Shown: in pieces, positions 53,116-64,000 of the stretch
Layout: the number at the start of each line of letters is the position of its first letter
Numbering within the stretch: the stretch's first letter is position 1
DNA from: Kalaharituber pfeilii
Lineage: Eukaryota > Ascomycota > Pezizomycetes > Pezizales > Pezizaceae
Assembly: GCA_015179045.1 (NCBI GenBank)
Contig: WHUZ01000008.1
Span: forward strand, 744,001-808,000
DNA: 64,000 nucleotides
Direction of reading: 5' to 3'
The notes under the pieces: generated by a model
The model's input: only the letters and a program-made list of their open reading frames with translations
Database searches by the model: none
Told to the model about the DNA's origin: nothing
Made by a program: the position numbers and the translations under genes

Positions 53116-54620
53116 AGTTTCCGAGCTCGTGGCCAGAGCAGAAACGTTGTTTCAGCGGGGCTATGTGTGCCGTACGTAGTTTTGCTTGATTCTGCTATTT
53201 GCAAGGTGAAGCTGCCAGACCATCCGAAGGTTGAGCTGAGCGAGCCACCTGCAGGGCGCAGGACGCCAAGACCACCCTGCTTGGCGGGGCCGTCTATGAC
53301 TGGCCGCAGTGCTGCACTAAGTAGTGTTGACTGACAAGAAGCTTTTCTTTTTCTTCCCTTTCACCTTCTTTCGGCCTTATACAGCGCAGTAGCTTACCAT
53401 ACCATCCCTCAGCCCTCGCAGCCTCTCCTTGAGTCGCATAGCCCCACACGACAAAAAGAAACTTCCGGGCAAATTGCATTGTTCTGCTGGCTGCATTGGT
53501 ACTGGCACATGTCATCTCCCCCCTCGCTGCACCCTTCCCCATACACACCCTTGCCCGCGAGTCACAGCGACGGACGTAGGTACTCGTATCGGTCATTGGT
53601 CATGCGACGCTGGTTTTTTTGAATTTCAGGTTTCTAGTGCAGAACGGGTGGTGGCTTACGCAAACTTGCGGGGTTGATTAACAAGACGGCTCATTGATGG
53701 GCAAGGCCACTGGCTCGCTCATGCTTCATGCTCATGTGGGAGAGATGAGATTTGGAACCTCAGGGTTCAACTGTGCTTCTCTATGCTAGAAGATGATTTG
53801 CCTGAGCTCTGGCTGTGGTTTGATGAATAGGTTGACCACTGGGAAAATGGGGGTAATTGCTTCATTTGCCTCCATGGCAACGCAGGGCATTTTGGACTGG
53901 GCTAATAACTGCAGTAGCGGTCTAATACCCAATATATTCTCTTGAGCTCGGTTGCTCTCCAGCGCAACTAGCAAAAAGCAAGCATCTCGGCTGAGGAAAC
54001 TCCGCGCGGGGAGGCGCTAGGATATCAGCTGCTAGGTCACCTAGCTCTCTAAGCTGTCCTCATGCGAATGGCGCATGGCCAGTCACAAAGGGAAATAAAC
54101 AAACTAGGCAGGTGCTGTAAGCTTAATTGGGGAGGTAGCTGGGAATGTGTCGATCAATACCACCGCGGAGGGAAGGAGGGACATGGTTCCAGGGCCAAAT
54201 TACATGGCGAGAAGGAAGGTGGAGATGAACGGCAGCAGGATGACGTGAGGAAAGGATGTCTACGGGCACCAGAGGAATGGCGGGGCAATGGTCTAATCTG
54301 GGCATGGTACAGTTAATGACGGTCTGCTCGCACCGAGAAACACTGCTGTTGCCCGGGAATTGCTGTAAATACTTGGACGGGCGCGTGCGGTAGCAATCAA
54401 TGTAGCTGCAAGGACTGTCTCCACGCTCTCGATATAAGAGTTACTACTACCGCCGCAAATGTCCGAACCTGGGTCTGCAGAACCTCCCAGAGAGAGAGGC
54501 ACATTCACGCTGTTTGTTCCTCTAGTCGTCGGGGTTGGCACTTGTCTGCACGCTTCGTACTGGCTCTGACTCCCTGGGCTGTAATATCTACAGCGACGCG
54601 AACATCGTGGTGCATGCAAT
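53116..54620. other. Intergenic between splicing factor and ceramidase
   Basis: Should hold the two divergent promoters. Open frames on both strands have no recognisable domains and poor codon patterns. Confidence 0.4.
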
Positions 54621-57136
54621 ATGAGGATTCTATCGCTTTCGGTCCCCCCACGGGCCGTGCTCGCTTTTCTGCTGATGTGCCTTTTAGCACTGCTGCTCGG
54701 ATCGCCGACGCAGGTTCACGCCGCACTGCATACACGGCGCCAGATGCCATCCCGACCCCGCGGAGACAAATACATTGTCGGCGTCGGGAAAGCCGATATC
54801 ACTGGGTATGTTTCTCCTCGCTCTCCACTCAGTCCCGTTTGAAAAGCCGCTGACGAGCTCCCCAAGTCCTGTGGTCGAAATCGGCATGATGGGATATGCC
54901 TCACTCTCGCAAAAAGGCTCTGGTCTTCGTCAACGCATCTACTCACGTGCCTTCCTAGTTGCAAACTCGACCGATGCCACCTTTGCAACAGGCCGAATTC
55001 TATACATCATCATTGACGCACAGTCGGGAGACACCGGTATCCGACATGCGGTATTGGAGAAGCTTAATAAGCTCTATCCGGGTGTCTATTCCCAAAGTAA
55101 TGTCGCCTTGGTTGGAACGCACTCGCATGCAGGGCCTGGGGCGTGGGTGAACTATCTGCTGCCGCAGGTTACAACGCTTGGCGTGGATAAGCAGAGCTTC
55201 TGGGCTATCGTGGATGGGGTTGTGCTGAGTGTCAAGAGGGCACATGAGAGTGCAACCACGGGATACCTGTATCTTGGTAAAGGCACTGTGGGTGATGCTG
55301 GTGTCAATAGGAGCCCATACAGCTATGATCACAATCCATTGGAGGAGAGGCAAAAGTATGAGGTCATGGGAGGGTACACCGACACTGAGATGCAGATGCT
55401 CGTTTTTGAGAACGAGCGGGGCGAACCTCTGGGGTATGTACTAGAACATCTGCTCATCCCATTCCCTCCGCAATTGACACCTTACAAACTGACAATTACG
55501 TTTTACCAAAAGCTCACTCAATTGGTTCCCCACTCATGGCACTTCTCTCTACAACAACAACACTCTTATCTCTGGCGATAACAAAGGTTATGCTGCAGTC
55601 CGATTTGAAAAATATCTGCGGGGAACTAACAACGGTCGTAACATCGTCACTGGCTTCTCGCAAGCCAATGTCGGCGATGTCTCGCCAAACACATTGGGTG
55701 CGTTTTGTGAGGACACGGGGCTGCCATGTAAGTATGAGGATTCGACATGTAATGGAAAATCTCAATTATGCCATGCACGCGGCCCAGGGTTCAGGGAGAG
55801 CGACACTGAGAGCTGCAAGATAATTGGGGAAAGGCAATTCCTAGCCGCAAAGAGCATATATGACGAAGTTCGTGGCGGTGGAGGAGTGCCTGTAACGGGA
55901 AGTATCGTCAAGGGTATCCACACGTTTGTGAATTTTGGACAGGAGGGTGGATATAAGTTTAAGGATTTGAAGGGAATTGAGAGGAGGACATGCAAGGCTG
56001 CGTTGGGTTTCAGCTTTGCTGCTGGAAGTGAGCCCCGCACCAATAAAGTATGCATGGTGATGAAACTGACCTGATTTGCAATCTACAGCAAGCGATGGTC
56101 CTGGTGCATTTGACTTTACCCAAAACGAGTATGCCGTCCTATTCTGAACAACTATTCCTGGTAACCATGCTAAACCCCTCATAGCCCTGGCACGCCAAAT
56201 AACCCCCTGTGGTTTCTAATCCGCAATCTCCTCAAGGCTCCATCCGAAGACCAAGTTGCCTGCCATGAACCTAAACCTATCCTTCTCAATGTAGGGGAAA
56301 TGGACCAACCCTACGCATGGAGCCCTAACATTGTCGACATCCAGCTCATGCGGGTTGGTCAATTAACTATGGTCGTCGCACCTGGCGAAGCCAGTACAAT
56401 GGCAGGCCGCAGGTGGAAAGCTGCCGTTAAGGACGAACTGGTGAAGGCTGCGACCTCCTCGTCGAGTCCCGAGCCGTGGGTGGTGATTGGTGGACCAGCA
56501 AATACATACTCGCACTACATTGTCACTCCAGAGGAGTATGCTGTGCAGAGGTACGAGGGAGCGTCAACGCTCTATGGACAGTATACTCTAGATGCATATA
56601 CCTCGCTTTCTCTCAAGTACCTGCCGTACATTACGTCATCCCCGCCATCTGAACCAGTACCTCCGGGACCGTATCCACCCATCAATGCTCCGAATGGAAG
56701 TCTTGCCCTCAACACCGGTGTCGTCTACGACAATCCTCCGGTAGGCAAGAATTTTGGTGAGGTCCTAACCCAGCCCAAATCCTCATATAGCAAATCTGGG
56801 CGAGGCTCCACTGTCGAAGTTCGCTTCATTGGTGCCAATCCACGAAATAACTTGCGTCTCGAGAGCGACTATGCCATTATTGAGAAGGATGTAGGAGGAA
56901 AGTGGACCCGGTATCGCGGCGACGATGATTGGGAAGTGACATATGAGTGGACAAGGAAGGATTCCGTGTGGGGATCGAGTGAGGTCTTGATTAAATGGGT
57001 TGTGAGTGAGATGGATGATAGGGGGGCAACCGAGGTGGGACGGTATAGGGTTGTATATTATGGTGATGCGAAGAGGCCGTTCACTGGGGAGATTGTGCCG
57101 TTTATAGGGACGAGTAATGCGTTTAAGGTGGTGTAA
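54621..57136 (+). CDS. Neutral ceramidase, secreted/membrane-associated (752 aa)
   Basis: Five exons: 54621-54805, 54867-55433, 55513-56027, 56089-56128, 56185-57136, with introns of 61, 79, 61 and 56 nt; all phases join without a stop. The enzyme hydrolyses the N-acyl bond of ceramide to sphingosine and fatty acid. Residues 1-35 form a signal peptide (LAFLLMCLLALLLGSP...VHA). Family motifs are YIVGVGKADITGPVVEIGMM, GLRQRIYSRAF, LVGTHSHAGPGAWVNYLLPQ (metal-binding His), LNWFPTHGTSLYNNN, the catalytic segment FSQANVGDVSPNTLGAFCED and disulfide-type STCNGKSQLC, then LLNVGEMDQPYAWSPNIVDI and the C-terminal immunoglobulin-like domain (VEVRFIGANPRNNLRLESDY). The length agrees with fungal and animal neutral ceramidases (~700-780 aa). 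The first in-frame ATG precedes the signal peptide. The copy appears intact. Confidence 0.93.
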
Positions 57137-60100
57137 GTTGAGAGCGGTGGTTATGGGGTTAGACAATCTATCTATATCTTGCAAGGAATATGGTCGTAGT
57201 GGCCTTTCTTGTGATGATGCTGTTAGTTAATGATTATGGATATCTAGAATGTCATTGTGTAATGTATATGCTGAAGTCGAAAAGTGTATACTATTCTGTG
57301 TCCCTGACGGGAGAAGGCCACAGCTATATATTCAGATGTCGTCAGAGATGACAGCGGGGAGCAGAGTAACCAGGAAATGGGAACGAGAGGGCCCATATGT
57401 GCTCCAAGGAGCATTGCACGGCTCATCCCTTCTCCTCTTCTATTCTCGATAAGCCTCGATGAGGAGATGTGCAGATACATGAGATGATCATCATCTCCGT
57501 TGATCCCGCAGCATTCTAATGCAACCCAACCATGTCAACGGCTGGCTCCCCGACATTTTTATATGGGATATTCCCAAGATGGGAATATATAACCGAAAGG
57601 AAACATGTGAATGGAGTGCGTTCTTTTTACACATGGGAAACGATCAGATAACGGTATGAAAACGAAATTCTCCCAACGCCGAGGGAAGATAGCTATGGAT
57701 CCTAGTACAACAGCCTGTCGTAACTAGGATCTACCAGGCTTCCTCTAGCCTGGCTTTGGCCGCTCCAGGCATAATGAAAAGTGAATCAGTATCCTGGCAA
57801 GGGCGTGGAGCTGCTCGTTGGGGTTTCGTGGAATTCCCAAGTGAGTTGTGGCTTGTGGACTGTGCATACACATAGGTTCCTAGCACTTGATAGACGAGAT
57901 TATTGTGTCAAGATCTGTGAGTAGATCGCCATGTTAGGGGTGTGGATGGAATGCAAGAGCCCGAGAATCACCATCCATTCATCTCCAATCCCAGCCTCAC
58001 ATCATTTCCAGGTGTTGTACCATAAATCGTGCCCCAGTACAGTTCCCCGCAAGTAATCTAGAGCACTACACTGCCAGGGACCGGTTTGGTGTGAGGTTGG
58101 CTTTTGTCCACCCTCCATTGGCCCCTCCACCAGCCCTATGAATCGAATCAGGGGCCTACTTGGGAGATCCCATTACGCTTTTATACATCGTCCATCCATT
58201 CTATAATGGGTTCCCTCAGCTTCTGCAGGTTCCATCTAGACAAGGGTTCGTTTCAGAAGAAGCCTGACGGCAGAAGCAAGCCAGGTCAATTCTACAGACG
58301 AAAGGTAAAGCAGAGCTTGCAAGGTTCTTCAGTATTTTGACAAGTTGACGGAACCTGAATACGTCCCAATTGGGAATCCTTGAGTATCACGTGGTTTATG
58401 TTTCAATTTAGTGTGGTTGCTACTACCGATACCAACTTCGCAACCTCCCAACCTCACAACCATTACAAAACAACTAGCACCAATAGTATTGCCAGCGGTC
58501 AAAATTCACTTTTGGATGTACACAACAAATCAACAATTAAGAACTTTCAGGAATAAGAGAAATTGAGAGAAAAAAATAATGCTTTACTATTTTCATGCCA
58601 CTGGGGAAGCAATGCGTCTGCAGCTGGGATATATACGCGTTATGTGCTCTGTAGTCAAAAAGGCAATTAGAACAGCAAACGTCGCTTTGCTCCGAATGTA
58701 CAGCACAAAGCTCTTTGCTGGCAGACTGGATGTTTCCTGCGCGTTGGGCAATTAATGGCCGACACGACTGTATGTATATATTGAGGAGATATCCTTAGTT
58801 TGAAATTTGAAGCATCACTGAATATCAAACAATATCACATTGCGCCATGTGTGTGTATGTAAGTCCAAATTTGGATAGGCATCGCAAATGGTCGAAACGG
58901 ATTGCATCCCCCGTTTCCCGCCCCTGTAAAAGTTTGTCAAAGAGTTAAGCGCTCTGTAGATGACGACTCGACCTGGAGTATTCCAAAAAAGGAAAATGCG
59001 GACGACAGTAGTTGCTGCACATATATTAGCATTAAGTGATGTAGGATTTATGCATTTAATGTACTAAGATTTTAAGTGTGTGGGTATTGATACTGTAAGT
59101 CGCTCATGCCGTGAGGTGGCAAGGAATCATTTGAGAAATAAAATTCGGCTCCTTGTTAGGAAACACGAAAAGGCAATAAAGGCGTAGTCTGGCTTGGAGA
59201 GAGTGAAGACGGAAAGGGGTAGGATTGAGTGAGAAAATCACATGGCAAAATGATGTTATTAACCAGAGCGGTGGAAAGAGAAGGGATAAAAAGCCTGCGG
59301 ACCATTAGCTGTTCTGGAAAGGCGCGTCCGTTCTAGAGTAGTGCATCCCTTTTCTCCCAACCAGCTGCCCATGTAATGAGTTAGAACTAGGTATCCAGTC
59401 TCGAACCGCTAGGTATCCACAAAAGTTTAGGGTCTAATCAGCTATCTACCTACGGCACTGCGATGAATTGGCGGGCATAAATTTTTCTTTTTTCTTTTTT
59501 CTTTTCTCTTTTTTTTCAATTCCAGAGAATTCGCTTCGATGGGTATATATACCGTATTTCAATGTACTTCTTTTTGCAAGTACTACAGGGCTCTCTCCGT
59601 AATCTCGCATGTGGTCGCTACCCAACACAAGCCGAGTGGCCGCCACGAGGTTCCTGTTCTAGGCGCGGTACGGACTGAAGTGCCCGCCCGAATTGTCGAT
59701 CTGTGTAAGCGAAAGGTGAACTAACGACTGCTCTGCATTAAATCCTCCGGTACCTAGGGTAGAGGCTTTCATGCTACAGTAGGGGTTACTTCAGCAGAGA
59801 ATTGGTATGTAAACGCGCCGCGAAGGTCGAATATAGCATAGAAGTGAGGACGCAAGGGTAATGTAGTTCACATGCAAGTTCGAAGTGCCAGCAAAGCGTC
59901 TCGTCCAGAAAATTGTCCATCTGTCCTTTTCAGTGCTCGGACGATCAAATGGAATGTTTTTTTTTTTGGTGGGGGGGAAGAAGAAGAAAATTGTTGAGCA
60001 GGGTCCGAGGGCCCTTCCGGTTGCAGATGATGCATTACGTCTCTAACTTAAGAGCTCGGATAGTGGACGCCTCCCCACATCACGTTAGTTCCAGGTACCC

Positions 60101-61690
60101 TTTTTTTAGGGTCCAGATACACATTTCCATTGGCAGTTTGGCCTTATCAAATGCGTTTTTCTTTTTTAGCTTGCTCTCTTGGGTAGCTTTTCTTTTTTTT
60201 TTTTTTCCCCCCTCTCCTCTGTTTTTTTTCCTGGCTTCTGTGCGCTAGGCAGCTTACGGTATGTATTGCCTTAACAGCTGGGAAGTGAGGATCGCCACTC
60301 CAACGTGAGGCTTGCGTTTGTACGCAGGCTGCATATTCAGGGAACTGGATGAGAGCCTATCATAAGGACAGCGGTATCATAATTACCTGTTGAACAAGCA
60401 GGCCTAATCCGGATGGAGCTTGTAAGCATGATGTCGGCGCAGCCGTGCATGCAGCTCATCTCTTATCCTGCCTTCTGATTGCACAATCAAAGGTTGGGAA
60501 GGGCTGCAGGATAGGTAATTGCAGCAAGCAACTGTCGGACATGCGTTCGCTGGGAACCTATCTATTAGTCACGTAACCAGTCTATTAGTAACTTATCTTA
60601 TTATTATACGGATGTTCAATCATGCTAGTAATTTACACTGCGTGCAATCAATGTACGGTTCATTACTTGCCCCATTTTGTGGGGTTGTGATGAGGGAAGA
60701 GTATTAGAATGAATTTTTTTTCGTATCTAAATTTTCAGGCTGGTCGGGGACCAGCCATTTGATTTCCAGAGCAGAAAGTTTGTTTCGTTACATCCAGCTG
60801 ACTCTGCCGTATGCTCCGGAACGAATTGATAATGAACGGGCGAAGGCTACTGATTGGCGGGTTCGAGGCGCAGGGAAGGAGGCTCGAGTTTGTTCCAGGC
60901 CGCCGTTGCACATGCTTCTTGGGAGGGTGGCCACCCGTAAGCTGTGCGAATTCGAAGGGTCTTATTGGCGAGATAAGTGATAGCTTGTGAGTATGCTTCG
61001 AGGGGGGGGGGGTTAGAGGGGGGGGGGGGTAGGGGGGTGGAGTAAGTGTGGAGTCCAGCTGCAGCTCGCTCGCCGCAGGACGGAAATGGGGGCCAGAGGG
61101 CACAGTGTTCGTCGTCCCTTCTTGGGACGAGGGCGAGGGGAAACAGCTGGGGGGGGGCGGTGGTGTTCGAAAACAGACCGAGCCTGATAGGATTTGCCTC
61201 GCCAGGTGCAGGCGTCGCCGCAGACGCCAGCCAAGGCAGGCACGCTGCCCTCGTACCAGGCAGGCGCAGTCTCGCCCACATGCCGGCGCGCATAGAGCAG
61301 CGTAGGGTCCCGGAACGCTTTGGGGGGGGGGGTGCGGGAGCAGCTCGCGACGCAGCAGGCAGGGACAGGGACAGGGACAGGCCGACAGCTCCAGGATAGC
61401 ATAGCTCTGCTGTGCGTCTGCGAGCTGCTGCCGCTGGACGGCCGCCGAACGAGGGGACTGCTCCCGAGCACCTCAGCAGCGGCGGAGGGGAGGGAGGTAT
61501 GGCAGCATGGCCCTCTGGTAGGCCAGCTGCGGCGGGCGTTGCAGAATGGGCCGGTGATAGCACCGTTGATGTCTGTATGGCCTGGCGGCGGGCTGCTTTG
61601 CACTCACTCTACGAAGCAGCCAGCGCCAGCGGGCGCATTGCGCGCTGCCACCCACCGCCCGCTACTCAAACCGCCGCCCGTCGCCCAGAA
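57137..61690. other. Long intergenic region, no gene supported
   Basis: Mixed composition with T-runs (for example 60190-60230), a G-run cluster (61000-61037) and scattered short open frames without domains. From about 60900 the GC content rises, and frames on both strands stay open for that reason only. Confidence 0.4.
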
Positions 61691-61699
61691 GGTATTCTG

Positions 61700-61975
61700 G
61701 CCGCAATGCTCCTCTGCGCAGCAACCCCCCCTCCCCCCCTCCCCCTCAACCAGCCCAGCCCGTCCCCTTCGCAATAGTCCCTCCCAGGCTCCCACCGCCC
61801 CTCCCCCCTCCCCCTCCCCTCCCCCCTCTTCCCACCCCCTTCCCTCCTCCTATCACTTCCTGCTCCCTTCCCCCTGCCCTCCCCCCCCCCCCCCCCCTCT
61901 CCCACCTCCCACCTCCCCCCTCCCCCCAGTCCCACTCGCCTGCCCCTTCCCTCCCCCACAGCCCGCCCGCAATAT
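61700..61975 (+). promoter_or_regulatory. Pyrimidine-rich promoter tract upstream of the CBM48 gene
   Basis: Some 270 nt of almost pure C/T on the coding strand, ending about 135 nt before the ATG at 62112. CT-rich stretches close to the transcription start are known from strongly expressed fungal genes; here the tract is unusually long. Transcription probably starts between it and the ATG (ATATATAACAAC near 61970-61983 could be the core). Confidence 0.5.
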
Positions 61976-62111
61976 ATAACAACTCCCCCAGTTCCACCCT
62001 CTTCCCTTTCCGATTCCGTTTTTCTCCCCAGCGACCATTCGTCATACAACCTAGACTCACTCGGAGCCACAAACTTGAACAAGCCCAGAACAATATTACC
62101 TTACAGCAACA

Positions 62112-63819
62112 ATGGGGATCTACCAATTCAGTTGGTGAGTGATGACAGTCTCCTCAAGTTCTTGATTTCAGGCTCCTGTTTCTGCCCCCCCCTCCCCCCC
62201 AAATGCGGCTTCGGGCTTGTAGCTCGCAATCCTTGGCTGTCTTGACTGTTTCCGGTTGGCTGGTTGCCAAAATGAACAAAATCTTGCCCATGCGAAACTC
62301 TGTCGTCACTCTAGCAATGAATCAGTTCTTGGAATTCTTCGAAGCTCAGCTAGGCTACAAAACCCCATGTCCTCTCTTTTGAAACATGTATCACTATACT
62401 TCGCACTTGGTTTATCACAAGGAGACCTTCCTGCGCAATTAGACACTAATTCGTCTCAACCTCACTGAACAGGCCACACCCAGCAAGCGACGTCGTCGTC
62501 ACAGGAACTTTTGATGAGTGGAAGGGCAGCGTGAAGCTTCAAAAGAACGAGAGTGGGCTTTTCTCGGCAGTAGTTGACTTAGGAGAAACCGACCAAGTCT
62601 TCTACAAGGTAAGAACCTACTGTTCAACTTCCTGATATCATAATCTCAATGCCGAAACCTCATGAGAGATGTCCCTGCTCTCTTACGTCACCAATATCAG
62701 CTTGATCATGATTACATTAGTATCAAGCTCAAGCTCCTGTTACACAGTGGTATTGAGGGTCGGCAGCATTGAGTTTAGGCATAGATTGATACCTTTTCAC
62801 ACCGTACTGTTTAATGTCATTCCTGAGCTAACGAGTTGACATAATAGTTTATCGTTGACGGCCACTGGACAGTGAACGAGAAGGCTCGAAAACAATTTGA
62901 TCACTCAGGAAACGAAAACAACGTTCTCACCAAAGACGAGATGGCCACTCCATCACCAGCGACCGAAGAGAAACACGAGCAAGCTCCTACCCCCACTGAG
63001 GCGGACATGTCGCATACTCCAGGCACCAATGATGTACCTGGTGGCTTTCCAGAAACCCCTGCATCAGAAGTCAAGCAGTCTAACCTCGATGTCACACCTG
63101 TGGCACCTGTTTTGCCTCCTGTCGTTACTCCTGCAGAGGAACGAGAAGCACAGGGCACCAGCGTGCTTGACATTCCTCTACCAGTCGTGGACGATGTGAA
63201 GACTGCAGATGTTCCAGTTATTGTCAAGGAATCCCAAGAGGCAGCTCAAGTTCCACCAGAAGCCAGCGCAGTTTCCGAGGTTGTGGAAGCTAAGAAGGAG
63301 ATTGAAAGGGAAATTGAACAAGTTGTCCCGGAGGCACCTGTTACTGCACCCGCAGAACAGGCGACGGAAGAGATTTCAGCTGAGGCTGCTGCGGATGAAG
63401 ATTTAGTGGAGACGAAAGCTGAATTAGAAGAGGAGTTTCTTTCACACCCATCAGAGGAGGAGCCATCTCAAGTTTTGGCACCAATTGCTCTTGCAGCACC
63501 AATGGAGAAGGCCAGTGACCCAGAGAATTCCACACCCAATGGTAATCGATCCGTCTCTCCCACCATCTCTCCACTGACAACTCCAGCTGCACCAACTACT
63601 TCAACATTTACCACTGCAGTTCCAGGCACAACCTTCAAGTCGGACAAGGCACCATCCACTGCCAGTTCATCGTCTTCATCGTCTTCATCGTCTGCATCGT
63701 CCGCCAATATCCACGACGAAAAGAAAGAGCAGGAAGCACCCCAAGAAAAGACCCAGGAGAAAAAGAAGGAGAAGAGGCGAAGTATGCTCCTGAGCAGGAT
63801 CCTCAATATGTTCAAGTAG
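62112..63819 (+). CDS. CBM48/AMPK1_CBM domain protein, Crp1/Mdg1-like (376 aa)
   Basis: Three exons: 62112-62134, 62473-62608, 62848-63819, with introns of 338 and 239 nt, both GT-AG and in phase. The N-terminal ~85 residues form a glycogen-binding-type domain: MGIYQFSW-PHPASDVVVTGTFDEWKGSVKL...FYK-FIVDGHWTVNEKARKQFD HSGNENN. The order Y-x-F-x-W-P, GTFD-x-W and F-x-V-D-G-x-W matches the domain in yeast Crp1 and Mdg1 and AMPK beta subunits. The rest is low-complexity and acidic (Glu/Ala/Pro/Val), with a run of ten serines before the end and a basic C-terminus (KKEKRRSMLLSRILNMFK). The yeast relatives are linked to cruciform-DNA binding and pheromone signalling; the role here is unknown. The C-terminal basic/hydrophobic helix might touch membranes (inference). 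Confidence 0.85.
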
Positions 63820-64000
63820 ATTTTGATAAAGCTTTATGTTCACTAGGGATGCCGGATCTTTTTGCCTTTCTTTCCTTCTCTTCCTTGTTATATCTTTGCT
63901 TTGTGATACTGCGTTTCCTTTGTTGGTAGGCGGAGAATTCATTATGGTGTGATTTCCGTATTTGTTTAGTCTGACTTTTTCCCAGGAAACCCCGGAAAAA
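63820..64000. other. 3' flank of the CBM48 gene
   Basis: T-rich 3' UTR-like sequence; no further feature. Confidence 0.4.

Noticed and set aside
60735..62126. Long overlapping open frames on both strands near the right end
   Set aside because: They follow GC-rich and C/T-rich composition upstream of the CBM48 gene; none has a domain or splice logic.
1..64000. CRISPR arrays, rRNA or tRNA genes
   Set aside because: None seen; the tandem repeats lack spacer structure and no tRNA-like fold with conserved T-loop was recognised by eye.

Overview
The window looks like a transposon-rich filamentous ascomycete chromosome. Host genes carry short GT-AG introns (about 55-100 nt in most cases) with CTAAC/CTGAC-type branch sites, and there is a STAND/NLR gene, a Crp1/Mdg1-type gene and a Cwf7/BCAS2-type splicing factor, all typical of Pezizomycotina. 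The heavy repeat load would suit a Pezizales/truffle-type genome, but that placement is inference.

Layout. 1-2 kb holds a transposon-related ORF fragment. 2.15-7.35 kb is a nine-exon NLR gene (NACHT N-terminal domain, NACHT ATPase, then 17 almost identical 99-bp ankyrin units). 9.5-10.2 kb is a 732-bp Tc1/mariner-type MITE with perfect 21-bp TIRs and TA duplications. 11.2-17.3 kb is a nested repeat island: a degenerate ~57-bp satellite (family A) lying in both orientations, a 12-bp repeat (family B), three hAT-like MITEs each inserted into family A units with 8-bp target duplications, and, inside the third MITE, an antisense ORF1-only retroelement (HAL1-like). 17.27-21.84 kb is a Ty1/copia element (5' LTR, half-tRNA-iMet primer site, 1372-codon gag-pol) that loses its RNase H end and 3' LTR where a 7.3-kb Tad-like LINE begins (21.84-29.16 kb).

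From 29.5 kb onward host genes alternate with long non-coding or decayed stretches: an uncharacterised 922-aa minus-strand gene, a second uncharacterised minus-strand gene with three exons, a LINE ORF2 3' remnant, a two-exon gene for an orphan RNase HI N-terminal (hybrid-binding) domain, a third uncharacterised minus-strand gene broken by a one-base shift, about 8 kb of non-coding mosaic sequence, a Cwf7/BCAS2 homologue, a secreted neutral ceramidase (five exons) and, at the right edge, a CBM48/AMPK-glycogen-binding protein of the Crp1/Mdg1 type behind a long pyrimidine tract.

The genes do not form a cluster with a shared pathway. The strongest biological themes are (i) an NLR whose ankyrin units are homogenised except at a few clustered positions, the pattern expected of a fungal allorecognition or defence receptor, and (ii) a family of A-tailed retroelements in which an autonomous LINE, an ORF1-only relative and tail-only insertions share terminal sequences. 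Three single-base frame breaks coincide with G/C homopolymers, so assembly indels must be excluded before any gene is called dead.
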